Positions 34,001-45,100 of a stretch of 64,000 bases of DNA are shown here, in pieces. The notes beneath the pieces were generated by a model. That model made no database searches, had not been told where the DNA came from, and worked only from the letters and a program-made list of their open reading frames with translations. Made by a program: the position numbers and the translations under genes. The DNA lies in the NCBI RefSeq assembly GCF_036711975.1, contig NC_091967.1, forward strand, positions 1,364,001 to 1,428,000. The letters run 5' to 3'. This DNA is from Onthophagus taurus (lineage: Eukaryota; Arthropoda; Insecta; Coleoptera; Scarabaeidae). How positions within the stretch are numbered: the first letter of the stretch is position 1; every line of letters begins with the position of its first letter.

Positions 34001-37000
34001 GCATAATGCCAGCACATAATGCCAGAGTTGATATCGAATTTTTAAATACAAACTTTGGCAATTATTTGATTCATTATGTTCCATCATAGTATGTATGGTT
34101 ATTACCATAGCAACATTAACTTTTAAATACATACATTAGATTTAGATGGAACAAAATGAATTTTTGTTAATTATTCAATAACCATAAGAAATATACCCTA
34201 CAAACTATACATATTTGTTATCAGAAGGAAATAACAAATTATTTTAGGTCATAGCCAACTATGGTTTCCATTTAAAAAAATAAAGTTACGTCTAAAATCT
34301 CGAAAATAAAAGATGGGAAAAAAATTCTACCTACGCCACTGAATTCTTCGTAAAAAGTAGCCCATATAATGTTTTATTTATAATACTCCATCTTTGATAA
34401 TAAGTGAGATATTTGCGAATGTCGTATTCGCAAAATTTTCAGTTTTTGCCGATAGGGCGAAAACAAAAGACGATAGCTGTTCGGAGTTTTCGGCATTAGC
34501 ATTTTCTCGAAAAACGAGATCATGACATGTAAGCTACTTTTTTTCTATCTCTTTTAGTTTCGGTGATAGCCTATGCGGACATCGAAATTGGGACACCTGT
34601 ACAATGTACACATAGGAAAATTTCTTCTTTTGGGGGAAATTTACATGTTAATTCACAAAAAAAAAACAATACAGAGAATACACGACACTTTATTGTTATA
34701 TTTTATGTGTTTACAATAACATAATAACATAATGAACAACTAATAAATCAATTATGAGTCAGAGTCTGAATGCATTTCACAAGTCGAGCAAGTTATCATA
34801 GTTTTTGAGTGTTTTTTACATATGAATTGCTTACATTTACAACATTTTTGTGTAGTATTTGTATTTGTACACAATTTACACCTCCCTCGTTTTTTAGATT
34901 GAGTTGGTTGTGTTTCCGACGTCCCGCACTCAGCGCCCATGTAGGATATTTGCAAAAACGCTCGAATATCCTTTGGCAGCGAAATTATTTGAGCTCTCAT
35001 AATTAGTTGCTCTTTCATTAAAGTAATTGCTAAATTACTTAAGAAAATTCTTCGACGACACTGATTTCCCGTAGAATGTTTTGTAAAATACTCTAGTGAC
35101 CCTTGAAATAGAGTAGGCAGCGCACATCTTATCAACCGTATCTACTGCTCTTTTTGTTTAATTATAACTTAAAATTATTTCGGGTTTATGAGATTCTTCG
35201 TCAACTTTCGGTAAGTTGTGCATCGTTGATAATAATATAACGGCTTTGTTTTTTCTTGGGACATAAGAGACTAATGCAGATCTTGTTGAAAGCCAAATAA
35301 AGATGATTGAGGTTGACGATTTTTATTTGGCAAAAACTCCGGAGGAATTTCACGTTTGTTTTTACGTAATGTTCCGATGAATGTAATTTTTTTTTCTAGA
35401 AGATATATAGCTAAGGTTAAGCTACTATACCAATTTTCCAGAATTTTCAATTGGTGTTATTAACCGTTTCACAATGTCGATGGGTGAATTGGAAACTTTA
35501 TAAATTCCATTTGGTTGTTGCCCACAATAAATGGCAAAAATTTTTATACCGTATTTAGCAGGTTTGCTTGGTATATATTGCACAAAACTACATCTACCTC
35601 TAAACGAGTGCAACATTTCGTCAATGGTTACATATTCGCTAACGTTATAACTGTTTTTACAATTATTGACAAAGGAATCAAGGATTGATCTGATTGGAGC
35701 CAACTTATCCGTTTTCTTCCTTTCATTCCTTGTTGATTTATCATCAAAACGAAGACTTCTCAACAGAAATAAAAATCGCTTGGAACCCATTACTGCTCGG
35801 AGAATTTGAATGCCGGTGCCATCACTATTCCACAGATCCATCACGTTTACATGAGATCCTTTCTTCGTACCAATCAAGAAAAGAGTTCCAAATAAAGCTA
35901 ATATTTCGCAAATTGTTGTATTTTGGCAGTCTCGTTCCCTCGAATATGAAATCGTATTACGTTTGGGTGCGATGTATTTATTTGTATATCGGACAATATC
36001 GTTGATTATGTTTGGAGTAATAATTGCTTGAAATGCACTTATTTCGTCGGTAATGTTCCGTGTTTTTGTTGTTAGTCCAGGTAGAACTTGTCCTTTTTAT
36101 TACTTTCGGTTTTCCTCTTCCTAGAAAAAAGTCACCACTTCTTGTGTGTGCTTCCTCTGTTTCATTGGCGCTCTGCTCTGAGTCACTATCATGTTCACTT
36201 TGCACAATTTCTTCTTCTTCATCGGATATATCGCTATCGTCGATACTTTCCTTAGGTTCCTCTTCCAAAAAATCTAACAAGCCATCTCTCAAATTATCAT
36301 TTCCTGACATTCTGAATAAAAATAAAGAGATCATTCAGGTAAAAATTAACTAAATAAATCCTAAGTTTTCAGCGTTAATTTCGTGTTTTAAAAATAAAGA
36401 TTTCAAAATATTAACCTACCTTAACACGAACAGGCGCGTACGTGTATTTTGTACACAAACTCACTTAATCTCACTAATTTATTTTTTTTGTAATTTCTAA
36501 AGCCTCTCAAAAAATTTTCAAACGTAGCCTTCAAAAGACAAATTAACTCTAAAGCAATACCTGCTAAAGAAAGGTTTATTTCTCCGGAAATTACGTCATT
36601 CTACCCCTTAAACACAATTGTGTGTACTTTGTACACAAGCGCGCCCGCCGGAAGGTTAAAATACACTGTTGGACATAATTCACGAGCACACCCTATATAA
36701 TCTGAACGCGTGAAGATAAATCCATGATATTTGCGGAGCACAAAGGTTTACTGTAGACGAGTTTATTCATCGAGTTTCGAGTTGTTCCGTCGCGGCAGTG
36801 TTGACTGAGCCGCTCTTCCAAGTGGAACATTCCGTCGTTATGGAGACCGAAGTGGATGGAAAATACCGGTCGTTTTTAGTGTGGTGTGAGGAACCACATT
36901 GTTATCGTACTCTGTGCGCAATGGATGGGCGATCGCGTTACTTAAGCGAGGAATGTTTGAGGGTTTGCACATTGAGGGTGTATCGTTCCGTCAAATTGCG

Positions 37001-40000
37001 CGTCGTCTCGACCGGTCGTTATCGGCAGTGCAACGGGCATGGCGAGAATGGTCTGAGGTAGGACATAGGTACCTTCAGCCCAAGGTTTATATATAAGAGG
37101 TTGCCTAGGTTCGTACGCAACCATACTGCGCATTACGTCACATGTGGAAAATAATACCGCCAAGCAATTCAAATTAAACAAAGGCATGGAGCACCACATG
37201 GCCATGAGGTTGCGTGCGCAATCCGTGATCGCTTACGTCACGACACTCTTGCTCTTGCCCCTCGCCCACAACCTAAAATCAAAGTATTGCAGCATAGGAA
37301 CTTAGACAACCTTTAATATATAAACCTTGCCTTCAGCCGCGGCCGGGAGGGCCCTGCGTGACCCCAGCACACGAGGATCGCACTCTTGTGCTCAGCGCTT
37401 TAGCGTCGTGTGAGTCCTCCTCAAGGCAACTTGGAGCTGTTTGGCCACCGGCAGGGTAAGGCGCACTCACTACGCGAACTGTACGGCGGCGTTTGGTAGA
37501 TAGTGGACTGCGCGTGCGTCGTGCGAAACAGCGGATCCCAGTAACATCCGAGCACCGCAGCATACGTCACGAGTGGGTCAACGCTAGGCATAAGTAGGTT
37601 GCCGAGTAGAGGGACATTTTGTTTTCCGACGAATCAAGATTCGAATTGAGCACCGGTGATGCGCGAATTTTAGTTCGTCGGAGACGTGGTGATCGTCTAC
37701 TCGAGCAGTGCGTGCAAGAATGCCGACAACCGAGCATTATGGTTTGGGGTGCTATTACACATGGTGGACGTACACGTCTGCTGCGTGTATAGCAGACCAT
37801 GACGGGTCAACGATACGTAGATGAGGTGCTACGGTCCGTTGTGCTCCCCAACGTTCGGCGGCTCCCAGGTCTGCTATACATGCACGACAACGTATAACAG
37901 CACATCGGGCGTGTTGTACAGACCTTTGTGGAAGAGCGCCGTATACGAATGCTTCCATGGCTAGCTCGGTTTCCGCATCTGAATCCGATCAAACATGTTT
38001 GGGAAATGACTGGTCGGAGACTTCTACGTTATCCGGCTTCCTCGGCTATCGTTGAGGAGCTATGGAGGCGAGTTGAGGTGGCATGGTTGGCCATCCCTCT
38101 TGCTACAATACAGCGACTTATAGACTCCATGCCACGTCGTGTAGCGATGGTACGCGAAGCTCACGGGGGATACTCTCGCTATTGATGTTTCTCCTCCCAG
38201 CAGAGTTGTGCCGCTCTCCATGTAAGAGTAAGTTACACTACTTTAGTACTACTTACATACCAAATTTTATTGCGTTAGACACACGCGTTCAGATTATACA
38301 GAGTGTGCTCGTGAATTATTTCCAACAGTGTAAGTTCAATGCGATTTTTTTAATTAAGATTTTTTTAGCATTGGAGAAACGTCGGATTTTCCTAAAAAAA
38401 TCTTACTCTGGAAATTGTTTACATCAAATCTCGTTATTTCTATACATTATACAAAAATGGAATCTCTTAACTTTAAATGAAGATAGAAATCACTTTCCAA
38501 CTCCTTAAAATAAGGTTGTTATGATTTATTTAAATTTAGACTTTTTTTGGCATTACCCAAATTGATAGATTTCTATTGAAGAGTCCTTTTTTGCAAATTG
38601 TTGATTACAAACCCCATTATTTATCGACATTATCATAAAATGCTGTGTTTTAGCTTTAATTTAAGATATACATCACATTCTAACTCCTTAAAATAAAGAC
38701 AATGCGATTTTTTTAATTTCCACTTTTCTTTGGCATTGCAGAAACAACGGGTTTTCCTAAAAAAATCTTTTTCTGGAAATTGTTTACATCAAACCCCATT
38801 ATTTCTGTACATTATCCAAAAATGGAATCTCTTAACTTTAAATGAAGATATAAATCATTTTCCAACTCCTTAAAATAAGGTCGTTATGATTTATTTAAAT
38901 TTAGATTTTTTTGGCATTACCCAAATTGATAGATTTCTATTCAAGAGTCCTTTTTTGCAAATTGTTGACTACAAACCCCATTATTTATCGACATTATCAT
39001 AAAATGCAGTGTTTTAGCTTTAATTTAAGATATACATCACATTCTAACTCCTTAAAATAAGGTCAATGCGATTTTTTTAATTTCCACTTTTCTTTGGCAT
39101 TGCAGAAACAACGGGTTTTCCTAAAAGAATCTTTTTCTGGAAATTATTTACATCAAACCACGTTATTTCTGTACATTATACAAAAATAGAATCTCTTAAC
39201 TTTAAATGAAGATATAAATCACTTTCCAACTCCTTAAAATAAGGTCGTTATGATTTATTTAAATTTCGATTTTTTTTGACATTACCCAAATTGATAGATT
39301 TCTATTTACGCCTTCTTTTCTGCAAATTGTTGATAACAAACCCCATTATTTATCGACATTATCATAAAATGCAGTGTTTTAGCTTTAATTTAAGATATAC
39401 ATCACATTCTAATTCCTTAAAATAAGGTCAATGCGATTTTTTTAATTTCCACTTTTCTTTGGCATTGCAGAATCAACGGGTTTTTCTAAAAGAATCTTTT
39501 CCTGGAAATTATTTACATCAAACCACGTTATTTCTGTACATTATACAAAATTAGAATCTCTTAACTTTAAATGAAGATATAAATCACTTTCCAACTCCTT
39601 AAAATAAGGTCGTTATGATTTATTTAAATTTCGATTTTTTTTGACATTACCCAAATTGGTAGATTTCTATTTACGCCTTCTTTTCTGCAAATTGTTGACT
39701 ACAAACCTCATTATTTATCGACATTATCATAAAATGCAGTGTTTTTACTTTAATTTAAGATATACATCACATTCTAACTCCTTAAAATAAGGTAAATGCG
39801 ATTTTATTAATTTCCACTTTTATTTGGCATTGCAGAAACAACGGGTTTTATTAAAAGATCTTTTTCTGGAAATTATTTACATCAAACCCCGTTATTTCTG
39901 TACATTATACAAAAATAGAATATCTTAACTTTAAATGAAGATATAAATCACTTTTCAACTCCTTAAAATAAGGTCGTTATGATTTATTTAAATTTAGATT

Positions 40001-41920
40001 TTTTTTTGACATTACCCAAATTGATAGATTTCTATTTACGCCTTCTTTTCTGCAAATTGTTGATAACAAACCCCATTATTTATCGACATTATCATAAAAT
40101 GCAGTGTTTTAGCTTTAATTTAAGATATATATCACATTCTAACTCCTTAAAATAAGGTCAATGCGATTTTTTTAATTTCCACTTTTCTTTGGCATTGCAG
40201 AAACAACGGGGTTTATTAAAAGATCTTTTTCTGGAAATGTTTTACATCAAACCTCGTTATTTCTATACATTATACAAAAATAGAATCTCTTAACTTTAAA
40301 TGAAGATATAAATCATTTTCCAACTCCTTAAAATAAGGTCGTTATGATTTATTTAAATTTCGATTTTTTTTAACATTACCCAAATTGATAGATTTGTATT
40401 TAAGCTTTCTTTTCTGCAAATGGTTTATAACAAAGCCCATTGTTTTTAGCTTTAATTTAAGATATACATCACACTCTTTTTGGCACTGACGGTTTTCCTA
40501 TAAAATTGTTATTATAGAATGAGAATAAAAGAGCTACTGTCCGAAATGGAACACATTTTAATGTTAATTAGATGTAACTTTAATTGGAATTTTATTTTAG
40601 GTACTGGAGCATTTACTACAATTGATAGAATAGAATTCGCAGACTATATCGCACCAATATATAAATCAAAAGCAAGTTTTATGTTTCGAGCCCCACCATT
40701 ATCATCTGTTAGTAATGTTTTAACATTACCGTTTACCAAACAAGTTTGGATGGCGAGTTTTTTTCTGTCCATTTTAATTTGTACGGTGATGTATATAATT
40801 TCAAAATGGGAGTGGAGCGAAGATGATTTTAAAATCACTTTCGAGGGAAAATCGGACGTTTTGCTTCCGAGTTTTATCGAATCCTTCGTTTTTAGTTTAG
40901 GCGCAATTTGTCAGCAAGGCTGCAAAGTTGAGCCGAAAAGCGTAGCGGGAAGAATTTCCGCTTTGGTATCGTTATTAATTTTCTTATTTTTATACACGTC
41001 CTATTCCGCTAATATTGTTGCTTTACTACAATCAACCAGCGATAGTATTAACACCATTGATGATTTGCTTAACTCAAGGATTCAGTTGGGTATGGAGTTA
41101 ATGCCTTATAATCATTATTTTAAAGTATTATTTTAATAATTTTAATCGGTAAGTAGTTGATTTGAATCAATTGTTAGTTAAGTTATGGTGTAAGAAAACA
41201 ACTTTATGACACGAAAATTGAACCAAAAGGATCTTCCCCAAATTTTTTGGATATTGATGCGGGTATGAAGAAAGTGCGAGAAGAATTTTATGGTTTTTAT
41301 GTTGAAAATTCGCGCGCATATAAAGTTGTCTCGGAAACTTTTCTTGAACATGAAAAATGCAGTTTGAGAGGTGTGCCATACATAAATTTCGGAGATACTT
41401 GGATTACTATGGCAAAAAAGTCCTCTTATAAGAAGCTTGTTAAATACGGGTAAGGTTTACTTAGGCCCACTTTTACCATCCTCCTGATAAACTATCTAGA
41501 GGATAGTTGCCATGGTTACGGCGGTTTTAAGCGCTCTCATTGGCTAAGAACTGGATTTATCTATCGGATAAATTTATCAGGTGGTGGTAAAAGTGGGCCT
41601 TAAATAATTAAAAATAAAAATTCAAGTTATATTTTAATAGATTTAGGAAAGCGTTTGAAAGTGGAATTCAAAATCGGGAAATCAGAAAACTTTACGTTTC
41701 AAAACCAGTTTGTCATACGTCGGAGAGTAGTTTTGGTAGCGTTGGGTTAAAGGATTCTTATTATGCTTTCGTCATATTTGCAATAGGAATTGGGACTGCT
41801 TTAATGTTGTTAATTCTCGAGATGGTTATTAATAAGAAACAACAAGAATTAATTACTACTTGGAAAAGTGTTCAAAATTACGTTAATCAAAATGTTATTG
41901 AAAAATTGAATCAAATTTAA
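31097..41920 (+). CDS. Ionotropic receptor, IR75-type (tandem copy 3)
   Basis: Six exons with matching phases: 31097-31238, 31291-31789, 31849-32027, 40601-41124, 41178-41449, 41641-41920; 631 residues. Signal sequence [19 protein letters not shown]. The N-terminal domain is close to copy 2 ([10 protein letters not shown] shared in place). S1 has [12 protein letters not shown] with the ligand-type arginine. M1 is followed by [10 protein letters not shown], the pore loop [12 protein letters not shown], and M3 [19 protein letters not shown], identical to copy 2. S2 follows, with M4 and a longer cytoplasmic tail ending KLNQI. Expected to be an olfactory cation channel subunit. Intron 3 is 8.6 kb and carries piggyBac, mariner-like and Tc1 elements in a satellite; it lies between the exons splitting the Gly-Gly of S1. 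AATAAA directly follows the stop. Confidence 0.9.
32338..34599 (-). mobile_element. Mariner-like transposon with ~620 bp inverted repeats
   Basis: CAGGGTGTCCCAATTTCGAT at the left and the inverse (atcgaaattgggacacctg) at the right, both next to TA. Arms 32338-32960 and 33990-34599 match closely, including the block gaaaactccgaacagctatc. Between them is a degenerate minus-strand transposase (33168-33951). A 75 bp piece at 33220-33295 recurs inverted at 32975-33060, so the core was rearranged. The termini match the noncoding foldback elements elsewhere in the window, making this a candidate source of their transposase family. Confidence 0.85.
33168..33951 (-). pseudogene. Mariner-like transposase remnant
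   Basis: The N-terminal part (33951-33691) has the helix-turn-helix region with [20 protein letters not shown], typical of the DUF4817-type domain found in insect mariner-like proteins. The C-terminal part (33521-33168) has [16 protein letters not shown] and [19 protein letters not shown]. In the latter the expected catalytic aspartate (before Gly-Ala) is asparagine. A frameshift and the loss of the middle region also disable it. Confidence 0.8.
34750..36310 (-). pseudogene. piggyBac transposase, broken
   Basis: From 36310 down there is an acidic N-terminus ([20 protein letters not shown]) with a run of Asp/Glu/Ser. After a frameshift, 35877-35425 reads [20 protein letters not shown], then [20 protein letters not shown], the conserved DDE_Tnp_1_7 core, preceded by TIDEM. 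The 35420-35160 region is readable but interrupted by stops. The C-terminus (35135-34752) ends in a cysteine-rich cross-brace finger (CKLC, CCKC, CKKH, CSTC). All landmarks of the family are present, but at least three frame breaks make it inactive. Confidence 0.85.
36664..38330 (+). mobile_element. Tc1-like transposon, near full length
   Basis: Ends CACTGTTGGACATAATTCAC and the inverse ending CCAACAGTG, flanked by TA; 1,667 bp. Transposase pieces on the plus strand: N-terminal helix-turn-helix at 36798-37061; the core near 37625 (TTTTCCGACGAATC encodes FSDES) and IMVWGAI near 37735; and 37928-38185 with [20 protein letters not shown] and a C-terminal stop. Several frameshifts are present, and 37085-37335 looks like an insertion flanked by short repeats of (c)aaggtttatatata. 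Same family as 20393-24019. Confidence 0.85.
38333..40490. repeat. 365 bp satellite (dimer of ~182 bp monomers)
   Basis: About six units. Anchors of agctttaatttaagatata at 38652, 39016, 39381, ~39747, 40111 and ~40448 give spacings of 364-366 bp, with a shorter last unit. Each unit holds two related halves, both ending ccttaaaataaggtc: one begins aatgcgattttttt, the other gttatgatttattt. A partial unit also precedes the piggyBac element at 32060-32283, so the array originally continued across the piggyBac and Tc1 insertions. No coding content. Confidence 0.9.
41464..41599. mobile_element. 136 bp MITE, PIF/Harbinger-like
   Basis: GGCCCACTTTTACCA at the left and its inverse at the right. Both sides carry TTA. 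There is a second inner inverted pair (cctgataaa / tttatcagg). It lies in the last intron of receptor copy 3 and accounts for that intron being longer than its counterparts. Confidence 0.8.
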
Positions 41921-42110
41921 AATAAATAAACACGAACTTTAAAAGCAAATTGCATTAAAATAAAAAAATCGATTACAACTAGATATCAATCAAACAATTT
42001 TCTAAACTCTCAATATCAGAAATTGAGAAAATAAATCCACATTAACTTTTTCCCATTCTCTAACAGACTATTTAAATAAAAATAGGTTAACATTTCGTCT
42101 CTTTTTCAAA

Positions 42111-45100
42111 ATGCATTCGTTGAAAGTACTCGTTTTTGTGTCTCTTGTTTACACGACGGAATGTTACGATAAAAATCGGATAAATTTTATTAAAGATTTC
42201 CTCCAATTTGAACAACCACCAATAAAGGTATTTGCGTTCGTTTGTTGGGAAATTTGTAAGATTTATTTTATATTTTTCGAAATTAATAAATCATTGAAAT
42301 TAATTATTTTAGCTTACAAAATAGAAATGGCCAACAATCTAAAAAATCTTCAAATTTCTTTTAGAAGCATCAAAGATGTGTTATTACCTCACGGAGGCGA
42401 CAATTATTATTTTTTTATTTTAGATACAAAATGTAACAACTACACATCACTCCTACACATTGTAAATTTACAAAAACTAGCAACATTCGAGTTAGCCATA
42501 CGTCTCAAGATGGCTAAACCAGAATGTATCTAGTTCTAGGTTTAGTTCAACCAATTATGTACTCTTTTACATATTCTTTTAGGTTAATAACCGTTTTTTA
42601 AGATCCCCTTACCGTTGGCTAGTCATCGGGAATCAAATAACAATACCACAATATTTAAACATTTTATTAGATAGTCGGTTTTACATCGCCGAGGAAAAAT
42701 CTGGTCGTTACATTTTAAAAGCGTTGTATAAACGGACTAAATATGACGATGACTTCATCAAAAATGACGTTGGCGAATGGAGTAGTGGATTTTTGTATTA
42801 TAACGAATTAAGTTGGGCGAAAAATCGATCTAATTTAAATGGATTAGTTATGAACAGTTCGTTAATGACACATAGATATGTTGAAGATAATAATCAATTA
42901 TTGAGGGGGTTATGGAATAATAGGTACCCAAATTAATTAAATTCGTTTAGAAACATTAGGGTTTGGCCGTGCGTCTTTAGACGATACTTTCTACGTCTAG
43001 TGTTAGTTCTAGTTTTACACTAACACTATCACTAGAACTAACACATGACCTAAAACTAGAATCATTCGTGTTTAGCCGTCCTGAAAGACGTGCTGCTAAT
43101 TCCGAATGTTTCTAGTTCTCGGTCTAGTGTTAGTTCTAGTATTGCATTCGCAGTATCACTAAAACTAACATAAGATGTAGAACTAGAATCATTTAGATTT
43201 AGCCGTCTTGAGAGACGTGCGGCTAAACCCAAATGATTCTAGTTCTAGATCTAGTGTTAGTTCTAGTGATAGTGGTAGTGTGAAACTAAAACTAACACTA
43301 GACCTAGAACTAGACTCATTTGGGTTTAGCCGTCTTTAGAGACGTGCGGCTAAACCCAAATGATTCTAGTTCCAGGTCTTGTGTTAGTTCTAGTATTGGA
43401 TTAGCAGTATCACTAGAACTAACATAAGATCTAGAATTAGAATCATTCGGGTTTAGCCATCTTGAGAGGCGAATGGCTAAACCCAAATGATTCTAGTTCT
43501 AGATCTAGTGTTAGTTCTAGTGATAGTGGTAGTGTAAAACTAAAACTAACACAAGACCTAGAACTAGAATCATTCGGGTTTAGCCGTCTTGAGAGACGTG
43601 CGGCTAAACTCAAATGATTCTAGTTCTATATCTAGTGTTAGTTCTAGTGATAGCGGTAGTGTAAAACTAAAACTAGCACTAGACCTAGAACTAGACTCAT
43701 TTGGGTTTAGCCGTCTTTAGAGACGTGCGGCTAAACCCAAATGACTCTAGTTCTAGGTCTTGTGTTAGTTCTAGTATCGGATTAGCAGTATCACTAAAAC
43801 TGACATAAGATGTAGAACTAGAATCATTTAGATTTAGCCGTCTTGAGAGACGTGCGGCTAAACTCAAATGATTCTAGTTCTAGATCTAGTGTTAGTTCTA
43901 GTAATAGCGGTAGTGTAAAACTAAAACTAGCACTAGACCTAGAACTAGACTCATTTGGGTTTAGCCGTCTTTAGAGACGTGCGGCTAAACCCAATTGATT
44001 CTAGTTCTAGGTCTCGTGTTAGTTCTAGTATCGGATTAGCAGTATCACTAAAACTAACATAGGATGTAGAACTAGAATCATTTAGATTTAGCCGTCTTGA
44101 GAGACGTGCTGCTAAACCCAAATGAGTCTACTTCTAGGTCTAGTATTAGTTTTAGGTTTACACTAGCATTATCACTAAAACTAACACAAGACCTAGAACT
44201 AGAATCATTCGGGTTTAGCCGTCTTGAGAGACGTGCGGCTAAACCCAAATGATTCTAGTTCTTGGTCTAGTGTTAGTTCTAGTGATAGTGGTAGTGTAAA
44301 ACTAAAACTAACAATAGAGCTAGAACTAGACTCATTTGGGTTTAGCCGTCTTTAGAGACGTGCGGCTAAGCCCAAATGATTCTAGTTCTAGATCTAGTGT
44401 TAGTTCTAGTGATATTGGTAGTGTAAAACTAAAACTAACACTAGACCTAGAACTAGACTCATTTGGGTTTAGCCGTCTTTAGAGACGTGCGGCTAAACCC
44501 AAATGATTCTAGTTCTAGGTCTTGTGTTAGTTCTAGTATCGGATTAGCAGTATCACTAAAACTAACATAGGATGTAGAACTAGAATCATTTAGATTTAGC
44601 CGTCTTGAGAGACGTGCTGCTAAACCCAAATGAGTCTACTTCTAGGTCTAGTATTAGTTTTAGTTTTACACTAGCATTATCACTAGAACTAACACAAGAC
44701 CTAGAACTAGAATCATTCGGGTTTAGCCGTCTTGAGAGACGTGCGGCTAAACCCAAATGATTCTAGTTCTAGATCTAGTGTTAGTTCTAGTGATAGTGGT
44801 AGTGTAAAACTAAAACTAACAATAGAGCTAGAACTAGACTCATTTGGGTTTAGCCGTCTTTAGAGACGTGCGGCTAAGCCCAAATGATTCTAGTTCTAGA
44901 TCTAGTGTTAGTTCTAGTGATATTGGTAGTGTAAAACTAAAACTAACACTAGACCTAGAACTAGACTCATTTGGGTTTAGCCGTCTTTAGAGACGTGCGG
45001 CTAAACCCAAATGATTCTAGTTCTAGGTCTTGTGTTAGTTCTAGTATCGGATTAACAGTATCACTAAAACTAACATAGGATGTAGAACTAGAATCATTTA

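Larger units (their letters stand above)
32284..36659 (-). mobile_element. piggyBac transposon interrupted by a mariner-like element
   Basis: TTAA target duplications at 32284-32287 and 36656-36659. Inverted ends are CCTTTCGGCAGGCGCGC and, on the other strand, CCTTCCGGCGGGCGCGC. Subterminal inverted motifs of the type caggcgcgta are near 32324 and 36432. The transposase lies at 34750-36310 on the minus strand. A 2.26 kb mariner-like element is inserted 50 bp inside the left end. The element itself sits in a TTAA of the 365 bp satellite, whose unit continues on both sides. Confidence 0.9.
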
